Below, one piece after another: positions 1-9,239 of a DNA stretch of 64,000 nt. Every line of letters starts with the position of its first letter. The first letter of the stretch is position 1. The position numbers and the translations under genes are program-made. The stretch lies in the NCBI RefSeq assembly GCF_038419845.1, contig NZ_JBCAQT010000019.1, positions 1-64,000 of the forward strand, in the 5' to 3' direction. This DNA comes from Marinimicrobium sp038419845. GTDB taxonomy: Bacteria > Pseudomonadota > Gammaproteobacteria > Pseudomonadales > Cellvibrionaceae. A model generated the notes under the pieces. It was not told where the DNA came from. It made no database searches and saw nothing but the letters and a program-made list of their open reading frames with translations.

Positions 1-63
1 GTACGGAACCGTACGCCCGGTGGTGTGAGAGGACGGGGGAGGCAACTCCCCCTCCTACTCGAT
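1..63 (+). mobile_element. 3' end of a group II intron (domain V/VI), rest lies left of the window
   Basis: The first 63 bases have the layout of the 3' end of a bacterial group II intron. There is the end of domain V (the gtacgg repeat), a linker containing gtgtgagagga, and a domain VI hairpin with a 7-bp stem (35-41 with 46-52) closed by a gcaa loop. A tail containing tactcgat follows, with the likely branch-point A at 57. The intron body and any reverse transcriptase would lie upstream of base 1. The exact 3' junction (about 63) is inferred. The intron reads on the plus strand, toward the 3' end of the TonB receptor gene. Confidence 0.7.
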
Positions 64-166
64 GTTGAACTTCGATCGGGCTCAACTCAAGCCTCGCTTG
101 CCTCCTGGCTTGCCCCTCCTCGCATGCCCTCTCGCTCGCCATGGCCGTTACACAATGGTCGGCCAT

Positions 167-192
167 AAAAAAAGGCACCCGAAGGTGCCTTT
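167..192 (-). terminator. Rho-independent terminator of the first TonB receptor gene
   Basis: A perfect 9-bp stem (171-179 with 184-192) with loop cgaa is followed on the minus strand by a run of seven T. It lies 24 bases beyond the stop codon of the minus-strand receptor gene. Confidence 0.9.
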
Positions 193-216
193 AAAGGGGG
201 TAGAGGGTACTGACAG

Positions 217-3200
217 TTACATTTTGTAGGTAAAGCCCAGCGAGAAGGTGCGACCAGACCACTGCAGGTCATTGGTACGGCCTACGCCGGAAGTCTCAAG
301 CTTCACCTCTTTGCCCAGGTTGCGGGCGTCGACGTAAAACTTAAGGCTGTCGTTGAGGGTATAGCTGATCTTCCCGTCAATATAACCACTGGACTCAACA
401 AACACCGGCAAGCCATCAAATACACGTGAGTAGAACTCGTCACGGTAGTTGTACGCAATCTTGGCGCTCCAGTTGTTGTCTTCATAGAAGGCTTCCAGGT
501 TATAGGAGTTCTCCGACTGCCCACGGAGCGGCATCTGCTCGCCAGTCAGGGGGTTGAAGTCATCCACATCCTCTGCAGTAATGTAGGTGTAGTTAGCCTT
601 GGCACCGGTGTTGGCGAACAGACCGGGCAGGAAGTCAAAGAAGGTGGAGGCCTGGAGTTCGATCCCCTTTGTCATGATGCCTTCTTTATTCACCTGCTGG
701 CGTACATCCCAGAGGGTGCCATCGTTGAAGAAATCGACGTCCTGCTGAGTTTCGGCCCCGAAAATATAGCTGGTGATGTCCTTGACAAAGTAGGCACCCG
801 AGACAATGGAACCGTCATTCGGGTACCAGGTCAGCGCCACTTCACCCTGTGTTGCACGGTAGGGTTCAAGATCCGGGTTGCCGGCGGTACAGGTATTGGG
901 AATCTGCAGACTCTCGGCCAGCGGGAAGTCGCGCAGCACACAGTCGGCATTGATGTTCAGATCATTGATCTGAGGACGAGCCATGACTTTTGCGGCACCG
1001 AAGTAGGCCTCAAGCCCCTCTGTGATCTCCAGGGTCAGGTTCAAGCTTGGCAGTACGTCAACAAAATCTTCTTCAACTGTACGACGGCCTTCGAAGGCGC
1101 GCGGATCATCGGGATCTTCAACACCGCCAAGGTCTTCGCCATTGGGCCCGTAGATTGGATTGCCGTCTTCGTCGGTCTGCTCCACGATGACGCGGATCCT
1201 GGAGAAGCCCTCTGAAGCGGTTTCGGTGCGTGCGACACGAACACCCACATTACCCTTCAGTCGCATATCACCCAGGTCGGTCGCAAAGTCGGCCTGGACG
1301 TAGGCGGATTGAGTCTGGACGTTGATATCGTAGCGGCTATCAATGGGCGTCAGATTACCCCGCGCCGCTTCGGCCGAACTGAATCCGCTGCGTTCAAGCA
1401 GCGCGGCCAGGTAGGGCTCGGTATCGATCGCCATATAGCTTTCAATGATGTCAACACCGGGGTCGTAATCGCGGAAGAACTGATCGGTTGCAAACCGGTT
1501 CTCGACCAGTACCGCTTCGTGGTCGTCCTGGGTCCAGATGCGCGTTTCGCCATCGACCGTATAGGGGTTGCCCACGGTCTGCATCAGGTTGTAGCCCCAG
1601 GCGTTGTTGGCAAAATTCTGATCCGTGGCAATAATGCCGGTCCGGTACTTGGTAATGAAGCCGTCGTCAGTGCTATAGGTAAAGTCAAACTTGGCGGTGT
1701 CTTCTGACGCTTCGTTCTGCGAGGGAGCGTACTTGAACCGGTCCAGAGAGGTGTACTGAGTGCCATCGTTGTAGTTGAAGGTGTTGAACGTGTCGTTCTC
1801 GTCCTGCTGGTTGATGACATACGCATTGCTGAAATCGATTTCGGGAAGGTCGTTGACCTGCTGGACAACAATTCCCCCTACGTTATTCTGGGCCGATTGT
1901 GTGTCGCGTGAGTCGATGTCCTCAAACGTGGTCGAGCGTGCAATAAAGCCATCCATCACCACGTTATCTTTGACGAAATCGAAGCCGGCACGCATGACTT
2001 CACGCTCTTGATCCCAGTCAAAATTCAGCGTTCGGTTACGAACCGTGGCGCCCACCGGTGTTCCCGCCGCGTTCACGCCATTGGTGACAAGCCGGGTCAC
2101 ATTCTTGTGTTCGTCGATAACGTAGCCTTCGTCGGTATTGAAGGCGCCACCGACCTCAACCTGAAAGTTTCGGTCAGTCGCCACTTTGCGACGGCTGCTG
2201 TCGATGTAGGAAGCGTCAAACGACAACTCGTCGGTGAAGGCGTACTGAACTTCAAGGTTGGCCGACAAGCGGTCCTCTTCACGCCCCCAGATACTGTAGC
2301 GCGGCGTACTGGGGCTGTATTCATACCACTGCTCCCGGCATGCCGTCTCTTCGGCCGGGTCTGAAAAATCAGCACAGTCGCTCTGATTGTTGACGTCGGC
2401 GTACAGCTGGTCGACTGAGGTCTTGTTGGGATCTCCGTCCACATCGTGATATTTCTGCCAGTTGGTGTTACGTAGACCATGGAGCATGGTGTGCACATCG
2501 GAACCGGTGATATTCACCAGGAAACCGAGCCTGTCTGTTGGCTTGTAGACGCCGGTCAGGTTGTACTTGGGCATGATCTCATCGATCATGGTGTTGTACT
2601 GGCCTTCGCCGTTGATCGAGAGAAAGTTTTCCTCGAATTCGTTGGGCTTGCGCGTGTTGATCTGGATGGTGCCGCCAACACCGCCTTCGGTGAGCCGCGC
2701 TTCGGAACCCTTATAGACGTCAACAGACTTGACCAGCTCTGAGGCCATGTCCCGGAAGTCGACGCTACGGTTGCCGCCCATACCCATGGCGCTCACACCA
2801 TTGACTTCTACACTGACCAGGCCCGACTCGACGCCACGGATGCTGACGGTCGTGCCTTCGCCCATGTCACGCTCAAGTTGAACGCCCGAAATCCGCTGCA
2901 GTGCTTCCGCGATGTTTTTATCGGGGAACTCACCAATGTCTTCCGCAACCAGGGAGTCCATCATGGTTCCGGCGTCTCTCTTACGATCCAGGGCGCTGGT
3001 ATAACTGCTGCGGATACCGGTAACCAGTACCTCTTCGTAGTTTACGTCCCCGGGGGAGGCATTATCGTCTTGAGCCTGGCTTTGTTGCTCTTGCTCTTGC
3101 TCCTGCTCTCCCTCTTGCGCGTAAGCATTGGACGCGGAAAATGTGCTGATCGCGGCACCAGCCAGAGCAATGGCTGCGATGCGACTAGCGAGTGAATTCT

Positions 3201-3264
3201 TTCTGAAGAATGGAACAGCTGAATCGGTGCAATCAATCTTCTTAGACTGAATGTAGTTATTCAT
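217..3264 (-). CDS. TonB-dependent receptor, TonB-Xanth-Caul type, probably for rhamnogalacturonan oligosaccharides
   Basis: This is a 1015-residue outer-membrane receptor that would import oligosaccharides with energy from TonB-ExbBD. The N-terminus has a signal peptide ending near ASNAYAQ, then a Q/E-rich tract, then a TonB-box-like EEVLVTG. The plug domain carries the family signature of TonB-Xanth-Caul (TIGR01782) receptors: KRDAGTMMDSL, EDIGEFPDKN, AEALQRISGV and a GEGTTVSIRG motif. The remainder is beta-barrel. The family is mostly used for plant glycans. The rhamnogalacturonan assignment rests only on the neighbouring PL11 lyase, which is transcribed divergently about 700 bp away. The protein ends GFTYKM rather than in the terminal aromatic residue usual for barrels. 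The first ATG is used because the basic n-region fits a long signal peptide. Confidence 0.9.
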   Translation of the reverse strand: MNNYIQSKKIDCTDSAVPFFRKNSLASRIAAIALAGAAISTFSASNAYAQEGEQEQEQEQQSQAQDDNASPGDVNYEEVLVTGIRSSYTSALDRKRDAGTMMDSLVAEDIGEFPDKNIAEALQRISGVQLERDMGEGTTVSIRGVESGLVSVEVNGVSAMGMGGNRSVDFRDMASELVKSVDVYKGSEARLTEGGVGGTIQINTRKPNEFEENFLSINGEGQYNTMIDEIMPKYNLTGVYKPTDRLGFLVNITGSDVHTMLHGLRNTNWQKYHDVDGDPNKTSVDQLYADVNNQSDCADFSDPAEETACREQWYEYSPSTPRYSIWGREEDRLSANLEVQYAFTDELSFDASYIDSSRRKVATDRNFQVEVGGAFNTDEGYVIDEHKNVTRLVTNGVNAAGTPVGATVRNRTLNFDWDQEREVMRAGFDFVKDNVVMDGFIARSTTFEDIDSRDTQSAQNNVGGIVVQQVNDLPEIDFSNAYVINQQDENDTFNTFNYNDGTQYTSLDRFKYAPSQNEASEDTAKFDFTYSTDDGFITKYRTGIIATDQNFANNAWGYNLMQTVGNPYTVDGETRIWTQDDHEAVLVENRFATDQFFRDYDPGVDIIESYMAIDTEPYLAALLERSGFSSAEAARGNLTPIDSRYDINVQTQSAYVQADFATDLGDMRLKGNVGVRVARTETASEGFSRIRVIVEQTDEDGNPIYGPNGEDLGGVEDPDDPRAFEGRRTVEEDFVDVLPSLNLTLEITEGLEAYFGAAKVMARPQINDLNINADCVLRDFPLAESLQIPNTCTAGNPDLEPYRATQGEVALTWYPNDGSIVSGAYFVKDITSYIFGAETQQDVDFFNDGTLWDVRQQVNKEGIMTKGIELQASTFFDFLPGLFANTGAKANYTYITAEDVDDFNPLTGEQMPLRGQSENSYNLEAFYEDNNWSAKIAYNYRDEFYSRVFDGLPVFVESSGYIDGKISYTLNDSLKFYVDARNLGKEVKLETSGVGRTNDLQWSGRTFSLGFTYKM

Positions 3265-3309
3265 TATTGAATCCCGCCTTTATTGTTAGTAAGTGGAAGT
3301 TTTATGTAA

Positions 3310-3344
3310 TGGTTACTTTTCTAACAGTCACCATAGTATAACCA
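3310..3344. promoter_or_regulatory. Dyad TGGTTA-N23-TAACCA upstream of the TonB receptor
   Basis: TGGTTA at 3310-3315 and TAACCA at 3339-3344 form an inverted repeat about 45 bp upstream of the receptor start codon. The same half-sites recur upstream of the PL11 gene, with a spacer 11 bp (one helical turn) shorter. An operator role is inference. Confidence 0.35.
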
Positions 3345-3870
3345 TAAAAAATCAAATTCAACAAAATACAGGCACAAAAATTAGCTAATACGGTCAGCTA
3401 CAGTCATTGATATGATTAAAGTGAATTACGGTTGCAACGATTGGCCATTAAAAAGAATAAAAACTCTGGTTTTTGTCAAATGAAGGTCGTTCGGGCACCT
3501 CGTACCGGATCATTTGACCCATGTTTGCGCAGCGCAGGGGGCGAAAGTGTACAGGCCCCAGCCCAGGTTCCACGGTGTTAGAGGCCAATTGCGGCGTATT
3601 CAAGCGCTGATCAGTTGCCCCGAAACCTCCGGAATTTGCGGCTTACACCTACATATAGTCATTAAAGACATATGGTGCACCCGCTGAGCCGTTGTGATGC
3701 CCTGCCTCCTGTAACCAGGCTAGTCGGGGAGGGCGCTAACAGATTATACCGGGAAAAATCTTGCCAAATGATGAGGTGAGGCACTAGAATCGTGATTGAA
3801 CCTGATGTAATATGATTATTGATGGCTCAATTATGTCACATCCATAACGATAAATGATTAGTCTCAATGG

Positions 3871-3894
3871 TGGTTAACCCTATAAAGATAACCA
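3871..3894. promoter_or_regulatory. Dyad TGGTTA-N12-TAACCA upstream of the PL11 lyase
   Basis: TGGTTA at 3871-3876 and TAACCA at 3889-3894 form an inverted repeat 73 bp upstream of the lyase start. Its half-sites match the dyad in front of the divergent receptor gene. This is a candidate shared operator; no regulator gene is present nearby. Confidence 0.35.
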
Positions 3895-3966
3895 ATTTTT
3901 CGCCATGTGGTTTTAGCTGTTAACTCTAAATATCACTCTCTTAGAATCACTTTCGGAGATAGCATA

Positions 3967-6900
3967 ATGAGAAAAGACGGAAGGTATTTCAAAAGCAAAA
4001 GTCACGCATTCATGGTGCCGCTTGTGCCCTTTGCCGTATCGGCCATGCTGGTCGCGTGCGGAGGTGACGATTATACACCGGCCGAGCCCTATGATGCCCC
4101 TCCTTTGACTGACGCCGAACGCGACACCAGTGGTGGCTCAAATGTGCAGTGGCTCGATCGCGGTCTGGCCGTGGTTCCCGCTGAAGACGGGGGCAATGCG
4201 ATCAGCTGGCGCTGGTCGGGCCTGGACGAACAGCGAATCGTGTTCGAAGTCTACAAGAATGATGAGTTTTTCAGAACGGTTCGCCCGGGTGAGCCCACCT
4301 TCCTGGAAGACATCAATGGCCAGCCCGAAGATACCTATCAGGTCAAGGCGCTGGTTGACGATACCGAAAAAGATGTGTCTGACGTGGTTCAGGTGCAGGA
4401 AAGTTCCTATCTGAGTATCCCGCTGAATACCCCGGACAACGGGTTCGTGGATGGTGTTGAGTACAGCTATAACGCGAACGATGCCACAGCGGCGGATCTG
4501 ACCGGCGATGGCCAGTATGAGCTTATTGTCAAATGGGAGCCGGATAACGCCAAGGATAACGCCCAGGGCGGTAAAACCGGCGATGTCCTGATTGATGCCT
4601 ATACCCTTGAGGGTGAATTTCTGTGGCGCATCAACATGGGGCAGAACATCCGCGCGGGTGCCCACTATACCCAGTTCATTGCCTACGACTTTGACCAGGA
4701 TGGACGTGCCGAAGTTGCCATGAAGACCGCTGACGGTACCGTGGATGGCCGCGGCAACGTCATTGGCGATGCGGAAGCCGTTTATCGTAACGATGGCGGC
4801 TACATCCTGGATGGTCCGGAATACCTGACGGTGTTTGACGGCATCTCGGGTGAAGAGGTGACCTCTGTGGATTATATTCCACCGCGCGGGGAAGACATCA
4901 ACGCGATCTGGGGTGACGACTACGGCAACCGGGTCGATCGATTCCTCGCCGGTGTTGCCTACCTGGACGGGCAGACCCCGAGTCTGGTGATGTCCCGCGG
5001 GTACTACACCCGCACCGTGGTAGCGACCTTCAACTTCGATGGTCAGACTCTGAGCGAGAATTGGACTTACGATTCTGACACCGCCGAGCAGAGTATTGCC
5101 GGGCAGGGCGCCCACAGCCTGAGCGTTGCCGATGTGGACGAAGATGGCCGTGATGAAATCATTTTCGGCGCCGCCACCCTGGATGACGACGGTACCGTTC
5201 TGTACAACACAGGGCTGGGCCACGGCGATGCGCTCCATGTCGCAGACATCATTCCCGACAATGAAGGCCTGGAAGTCTTCATGGTCCATGAAAGTTCTGC
5301 CTCTTATATCACCGAGGACGGCAATTTTGGTGTTGAGGTTCACGACGCGCAAACCGGTGAAATCCTCATCTCCCAGCCGAGCAACGGCGAGGGCGACGAT
5401 GTGGGCCGGGGCGTTACCGGTGATATCGACCCAGAGTTTGCCGGTATGGAAAGTTGGGGTTCACGGGGTGGTCTGATGGCCGCAGACGGAACCATCATCT
5501 CCGAGAACAAGCCGGCCATGAACTTTATGGTCTGGTGGGACGGCGACCTGAACCGTGAAATGCTCGATGGTACCGAGGTAACCAAGTGGGACGTGGAAGC
5601 GAAGCTGGTCGCGGATGAGCCACTGCTCAATGCTGGTACCTTCAGCAACGGCCTGGCTGTGTCCAACAATGGCACCAAAGCGACGCCTTCACTGTCGGCG
5701 GACATTCTGGGTGACTGGCGCGAAGAGATCGTTTTCTCCAACGAAGCCAATACGGCGCTCCTGGTGTACACCAGCAACATTCCGACGGATGTCCGTCTGC
5801 CCACACTGATGCACGATCGTCAGTACCGCACCGCGATCGCCTGGCAGAACGTTGCCTACAACCAGCCGCCGCACCCGAGCTTCTACCTGGGATCGGATTT
5901 CAAGCCCTACGATCATGTGATCAAAGAGCTGCCCCAGTTCAAGACCCAGGCGGTATCCAGTGAGCCGGTGACTACAGCGTTGGCCCAGGGCAATAACGAT
6001 AACGTCCTGGTCAAAGTATTCCCGGGCGATTCCGAGCTGGCCTCGTTTGAAGTGTTCCGTAGCGAATCGGACTCCCGTGACGCGGCGACCAGCGTGGGTA
6101 TGACCGGTGCCGGAGGTACATCGTTTGTCGATGAATCGGCCGTTCCCGATACCACCTATTACTACTGGGTTGAAGCGACCGATGTGGATGGCAATGCGAT
6201 CAGCGGTATTGATGGTCCTTATCGCGCCCGGATGACCTCCACTCAGATTCCACGTGTGGAAGCGGCAAGCTCCAATAACTACATTGATCTGACCTGGGTG
6301 ACCGATCTGAATCTGAGCGCTATTTACATCTACCGTGCTCCGACTGACGATCCTGAAAACGTTCCGGACAAGCCGTCTTCTTCCTACGCTCAGGTCAATC
6401 CCAATGCGAAGACCTGGACCGATGCCAAAACCGACGAAGGCCAGGGATACTACTACTGGCTCGAGTTGACCACAGAAGAGGGCAATGTTATCGATGCAGA
6501 GCCTGTATTCGGTGAGAACATTGTGGTTGCCGCGACCAACCTGAATGCCACTTACAGTGACGGTGTGATGACCGTGTGCTGGGATCTTGAAAACGTCGAG
6601 CCGGGCGCTACCTATAATGAGCTCTATCGCAATGATCAGAATCAGGCCAGTGGCCGTTCTCGGATCTACCCAATCGGTGACCCAGCGGTGATCTACGACG
6701 GCTGCTTTGACGACGCCGGGCCTGATGGTGGCTTTGTTGAGGGTCAGGGTTACTGGTATATGTTCAAACAGGTCGCGGGTACCGAAATCGTGGGTCCCTT
6801 TGGTTTCGGTCTTGAAGAGAACGTCACTAACCTGTCGGCCGCACTGGATCCGGAACTCGGTACCATTAACCTGACGTGGAAGCTATGGAGCTTCGGGCAG

Positions 6901-7860
6901 GAGATCGTCAACGTTGATCTGTACCGGAACAACAGCAACTCCTTGAGCGGAAAAACCCTGGTTCTCGACGATGTGAGAGCGACGGATGGCCGCCTGCGTG
7001 ATACCGGTGGTGATGACGGCTTTACCCAGAACGAAACCTACTGGTACTCCTTTGAGGTGACGTTGGCCGACGGCTCTGTGGTCAATACCGATCCGGAAGG
7101 TGAGGTGCTGTTTGAGCTGCCAGAGCCCGAAACCAACCTGATCACTCGCCTGGAAGACGGTGGTATCCGGATCGACTGGAACCTTGAGAACTTCCCGGGT
7201 GAGATCAGCCAGATCGAAATGCTGCGCAACACCGAGGCTTCTGCCGAAGGTGCCATAGTCGTCGTTTCCGAAGGCCTGGAGCTTCGCGGTGTCTATGCCG
7301 AGTATGACAATCTTGTGGAAGGCCAGACCTACTGGTACATGATGCGCGTCACCATGGCTGATGGCGAAGTGATTACCGGTGAGCCCCTGGGCGAGATCGT
7401 GTATGAAGAGAATCCGTCCTCGACCAGCGTCACCATCAATGAGAACGAAGATGGCTATTGCGGGATCTCCAATGGCGCCATTGAAAGCAACTGGGCCGGG
7501 TTTGAAGGCGATGGCTTCTCAAATACCGCCAACGCCGAAGGTGAGTATATTGACTATAAAGTCAGTATTGAGGAGCCGGGCACGTATCGGATGCTGGTCC
7601 GCTATGCCAACGGCGCCGGTGACAACCGCTTCGCTCGGGTTGATATCAACAGCCAGATCGGTGTTGCGACGATTGACATGGAAGGCACCGGAGCCTGGGA
7701 CACCTGGATGGAGTCACATGCCGATGTAGAGCTTGAGACCGGAGAAGTGGACATCCGGCTGCATGCCGGTTCCGCCGGTGGTCTGGGCAACGTCGACTAT
7801 CTGTTCATCAATGCACTGACAACAGAGAGCGCGCCCCAGGCGATTGCTTGTACTCCATAA
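3967..7860 (+). CDS. Rhamnogalacturonan lyase, PL11 family, lipoprotein with Ig-like repeats and a C-terminal CBM35-like domain
   Basis: This enzyme cleaves the rhamnosyl-galacturonic acid backbone of RG-I by beta-elimination. The start at 3967 is preferred over an upstream in-frame ATG at 3907, because ggag lies 8-9 bases before it and it gives a lipoprotein signal with lipobox LVAC. The first part (about residues 50-660) matches YesW/YesX-type PL11 lyases: an opening similar to QWLDRGLAVV, many D-x-D-x-D-G metal-type loops (DLTGDGQYE, DFDQDGRAE, DVDEDGRDE) and ADILGDWREE. Five modules of about 95 residues follow, each centred on a Y(Y/W)YW or YWY motif at residues near 734, 828, 929, 1025 and 1122. 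The last 145 residues look like a CBM35/CBM6 sugar-binding domain. At 1297 residues it is about twice a minimal PL11. It is probably surface-anchored. Confidence 0.9.
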   Translation: MRKDGRYFKSKSHAFMVPLVPFAVSAMLVACGGDDYTPAEPYDAPPLTDAERDTSGGSNVQWLDRGLAVVPAEDGGNAISWRWSGLDEQRIVFEVYKNDEFFRTVRPGEPTFLEDINGQPEDTYQVKALVDDTEKDVSDVVQVQESSYLSIPLNTPDNGFVDGVEYSYNANDATAADLTGDGQYELIVKWEPDNAKDNAQGGKTGDVLIDAYTLEGEFLWRINMGQNIRAGAHYTQFIAYDFDQDGRAEVAMKTADGTVDGRGNVIGDAEAVYRNDGGYILDGPEYLTVFDGISGEEVTSVDYIPPRGEDINAIWGDDYGNRVDRFLAGVAYLDGQTPSLVMSRGYYTRTVVATFNFDGQTLSENWTYDSDTAEQSIAGQGAHSLSVADVDEDGRDEIIFGAATLDDDGTVLYNTGLGHGDALHVADIIPDNEGLEVFMVHESSASYITEDGNFGVEVHDAQTGEILISQPSNGEGDDVGRGVTGDIDPEFAGMESWGSRGGLMAADGTIISENKPAMNFMVWWDGDLNREMLDGTEVTKWDVEAKLVADEPLLNAGTFSNGLAVSNNGTKATPSLSADILGDWREEIVFSNEANTALLVYTSNIPTDVRLPTLMHDRQYRTAIAWQNVAYNQPPHPSFYLGSDFKPYDHVIKELPQFKTQAVSSEPVTTALAQGNNDNVLVKVFPGDSELASFEVFRSESDSRDAATSVGMTGAGGTSFVDESAVPDTTYYYWVEATDVDGNAISGIDGPYRARMTSTQIPRVEAASSNNYIDLTWVTDLNLSAIYIYRAPTDDPENVPDKPSSSYAQVNPNAKTWTDAKTDEGQGYYYWLELTTEEGNVIDAEPVFGENIVVAATNLNATYSDGVMTVCWDLENVEPGATYNELYRNDQNQASGRSRIYPIGDPAVIYDGCFDDAGPDGGFVEGQGYWYMFKQVAGTEIVGPFGFGLEENVTNLSAALDPELGTINLTWKLWSFGQEIVNVDLYRNNSNSLSGKTLVLDDVRATDGRLRDTGGDDGFTQNETYWYSFEVTLADGSVVNTDPEGEVLFELPEPETNLITRLEDGGIRIDWNLENFPGEISQIEMLRNTEASAEGAIVVVSEGLELRGVYAEYDNLVEGQTYWYMMRVTMADGEVITGEPLGEIVYEENPSSTSVTINENEDGYCGISNGAIESNWAGFEGDGFSNTANAEGEYIDYKVSIEEPGTYRMLVRYANGAGDNRFARVDINSQIGVATIDMEGTGAWDTWMESHADVELETGEVDIRLHAGSAGGLGNVDYLFINALTTESAPQAIACTP

Positions 7861-7906
7861 CAGTTCGGGCCGGCGCTTTTGAGCCAAGGCCCGCAACGTA
7901 AATGGG

Positions 7907-7938
7907 AAAAAGGCCAGGTTTTTGACCTGGCCTTTTTT
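7907..7938 (+). terminator. Rho-independent terminator of the PL11 gene
   Basis: The stem aggccaggt/acctggcct (7911-7919 with 7925-7933) is followed by a run of T and preceded by a run of A. It may therefore act in both directions, but it lies directly after the PL11 stop. Confidence 0.9.
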
Positions 7939-8114
7939 TGTGCGCGTCGGAAAGGAATTAACCGCGTCACCATATTTCATTTGCGTATTTTCTGGGTTAC
8001 AATCGCACGCGAATGATTGAAAATGACGTAAAATGAAGCAAATGTGGTGCGGGTTCAGGCTTGCGCGCTCATTCGCTTTAGGGTCATTTACCCTAAAAAG
8101 GCAGGAGAATAATA

Positions 8115-9170
8115 ATGACGACTTGTCCCAGGTTGTCCCATGCAGTGAAGGTGCTGTGCTTGGTCGTCGCCATTTCAGCTGCGGTCGGTGTTGTGGCCGT
8201 TTCCGGCGTGCTGTCCGGCACCACCCGTGGAACCACCCTATTCATAGCTTATGCCCAGAACAGTCAGCCCGTCATCGATGCGTTGCACCTGTTGGGCGAG
8301 CGGATTGAAGATAAAACCGATGGCGCCGTGAAGGTCCAGTTTTTTCCGGACAGTCAGTTGGGGGGTGAGCGTGAGCTGGTGGAGCTGCTGCAAGTGGGCG
8401 CCGTCGATATCGCCAAGGTGTCGGCCGGTCTCATGGAGAGCTTTTCCCCGATATACGGCGTTTTCTCCATGCCCTTTCTCTTCGACGATACCCAACATTT
8501 CTACCGCGTCATGGATAACCCCGAAATCATGGGTCCGATCTATGCGTCCACCCAGGAGAATGGGTTCGTTGGGATAGGCTACTATGACTCCGGGTCGCGT
8601 AACTTTTATGTTCAGGATGAACCCATTCTTTCAATGCAGGACCTGGAGGGGAAAAAGATCCGGGTGATGCAAAGTGAGGCGGCCATTGAAATGATGCGCC
8701 TGCTGGGCGCCACGCCGGTGGCCATGGGGCAGGCCGAGGTCTATACCGCCATGCAGCAGGGCATACTCGACGGGGCCGAGAACAACGAGTTCGCACTCAC
8801 CATTGCCAGACACGCCGAAATCGCCAAGCACTACACCTATACCATGCACACCCGAATCCCCGACGTGGTGCTGTTGAGCAACATGGCATTGCGAAAGCTG
8901 ACGGACGAGCAGAAAGCGGCGGTGCACGAAGCCATGGCCGAATCTATCCAGTTTCAAAAGCAGGCTTGGCGTGATGCGATTGAAGCGACCCGCCAGAAGG
9001 CGATCGACGAGTTCGATGTGAAGTTTTACGACATCAACCGTGAGCCCTTTCGGGACGCGGTCAGACCCATCTACGACGAGCTGAAAGACGAGCCCGGTCA
9101 ATACGAGCTTTATCGTGAAATCAGAGCCAAGGCCGATCGAGCTGACGCGAATAACGAAAATTCACAGTGA
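8115..9170 (+). CDS. dctP: TRAP transporter substrate-binding protein (DctP family)
   Basis: This is the 351-residue periplasmic solute receptor of a tripartite ATP-independent transporter. The start at 8115 is preceded by aggag. The N-terminus is a hydrophobic export signal. Family features follow in order: the opening with AYAQNSQPV, the FFPDSQLGGERELVE segment, the SMPFLFDD segment, and the central KKIRVMQSE region with the conserved Arg that binds the substrate carboxylate. The next genes are the two membrane subunits. TRAP receptors nearly all bind carboxylates, so in this island a galacturonate-containing product such as an unsaturated RG disaccharide is a reasonable substrate, but the sequence does not prove it. 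Confidence 0.92.
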   Translation: MTTCPRLSHAVKVLCLVVAISAAVGVVAVSGVLSGTTRGTTLFIAYAQNSQPVIDALHLLGERIEDKTDGAVKVQFFPDSQLGGERELVELLQVGAVDIAKVSAGLMESFSPIYGVFSMPFLFDDTQHFYRVMDNPEIMGPIYASTQENGFVGIGYYDSGSRNFYVQDEPILSMQDLEGKKIRVMQSEAAIEMMRLLGATPVAMGQAEVYTAMQQGILDGAENNEFALTIARHAEIAKHYTYTMHTRIPDVVLLSNMALRKLTDEQKAAVHEAMAESIQFQKQAWRDAIEATRQKAIDEFDVKFYDINREPFRDAVRPIYDELKDEPGQYELYREIRAKADRADANNENSQ

Positions 9171-9239
9171 CAACAGCGTCCATCATTCCGGACAGGCGTC
9201 ATTCCGACACGCCTGTCCGGTTCTGGATTGGAGTAAGGT

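Larger units (their letters stand above)
3265..3966. other. Divergent intergenic region between receptor and PL11 lyase
   Basis: There is no convincing gene in these 702 bases. The stretch must hold both divergent promoters. It contains two dyads built from TGGTTA and TAACCA (listed separately), two copies of the heptamer AGTCATT (3402-3408, 3657-3663) and AT-palindrome-like TAAATGATTAG (3851-3861). Confidence 0.6.

Noticed and set aside
4138..5352. Long open frame of 404 codons on the minus strand inside the PL11 gene
   Set aside because: It is fully antisense to a well-supported lyase, has no family motifs, and arises from codon bias in GC-rich DNA.
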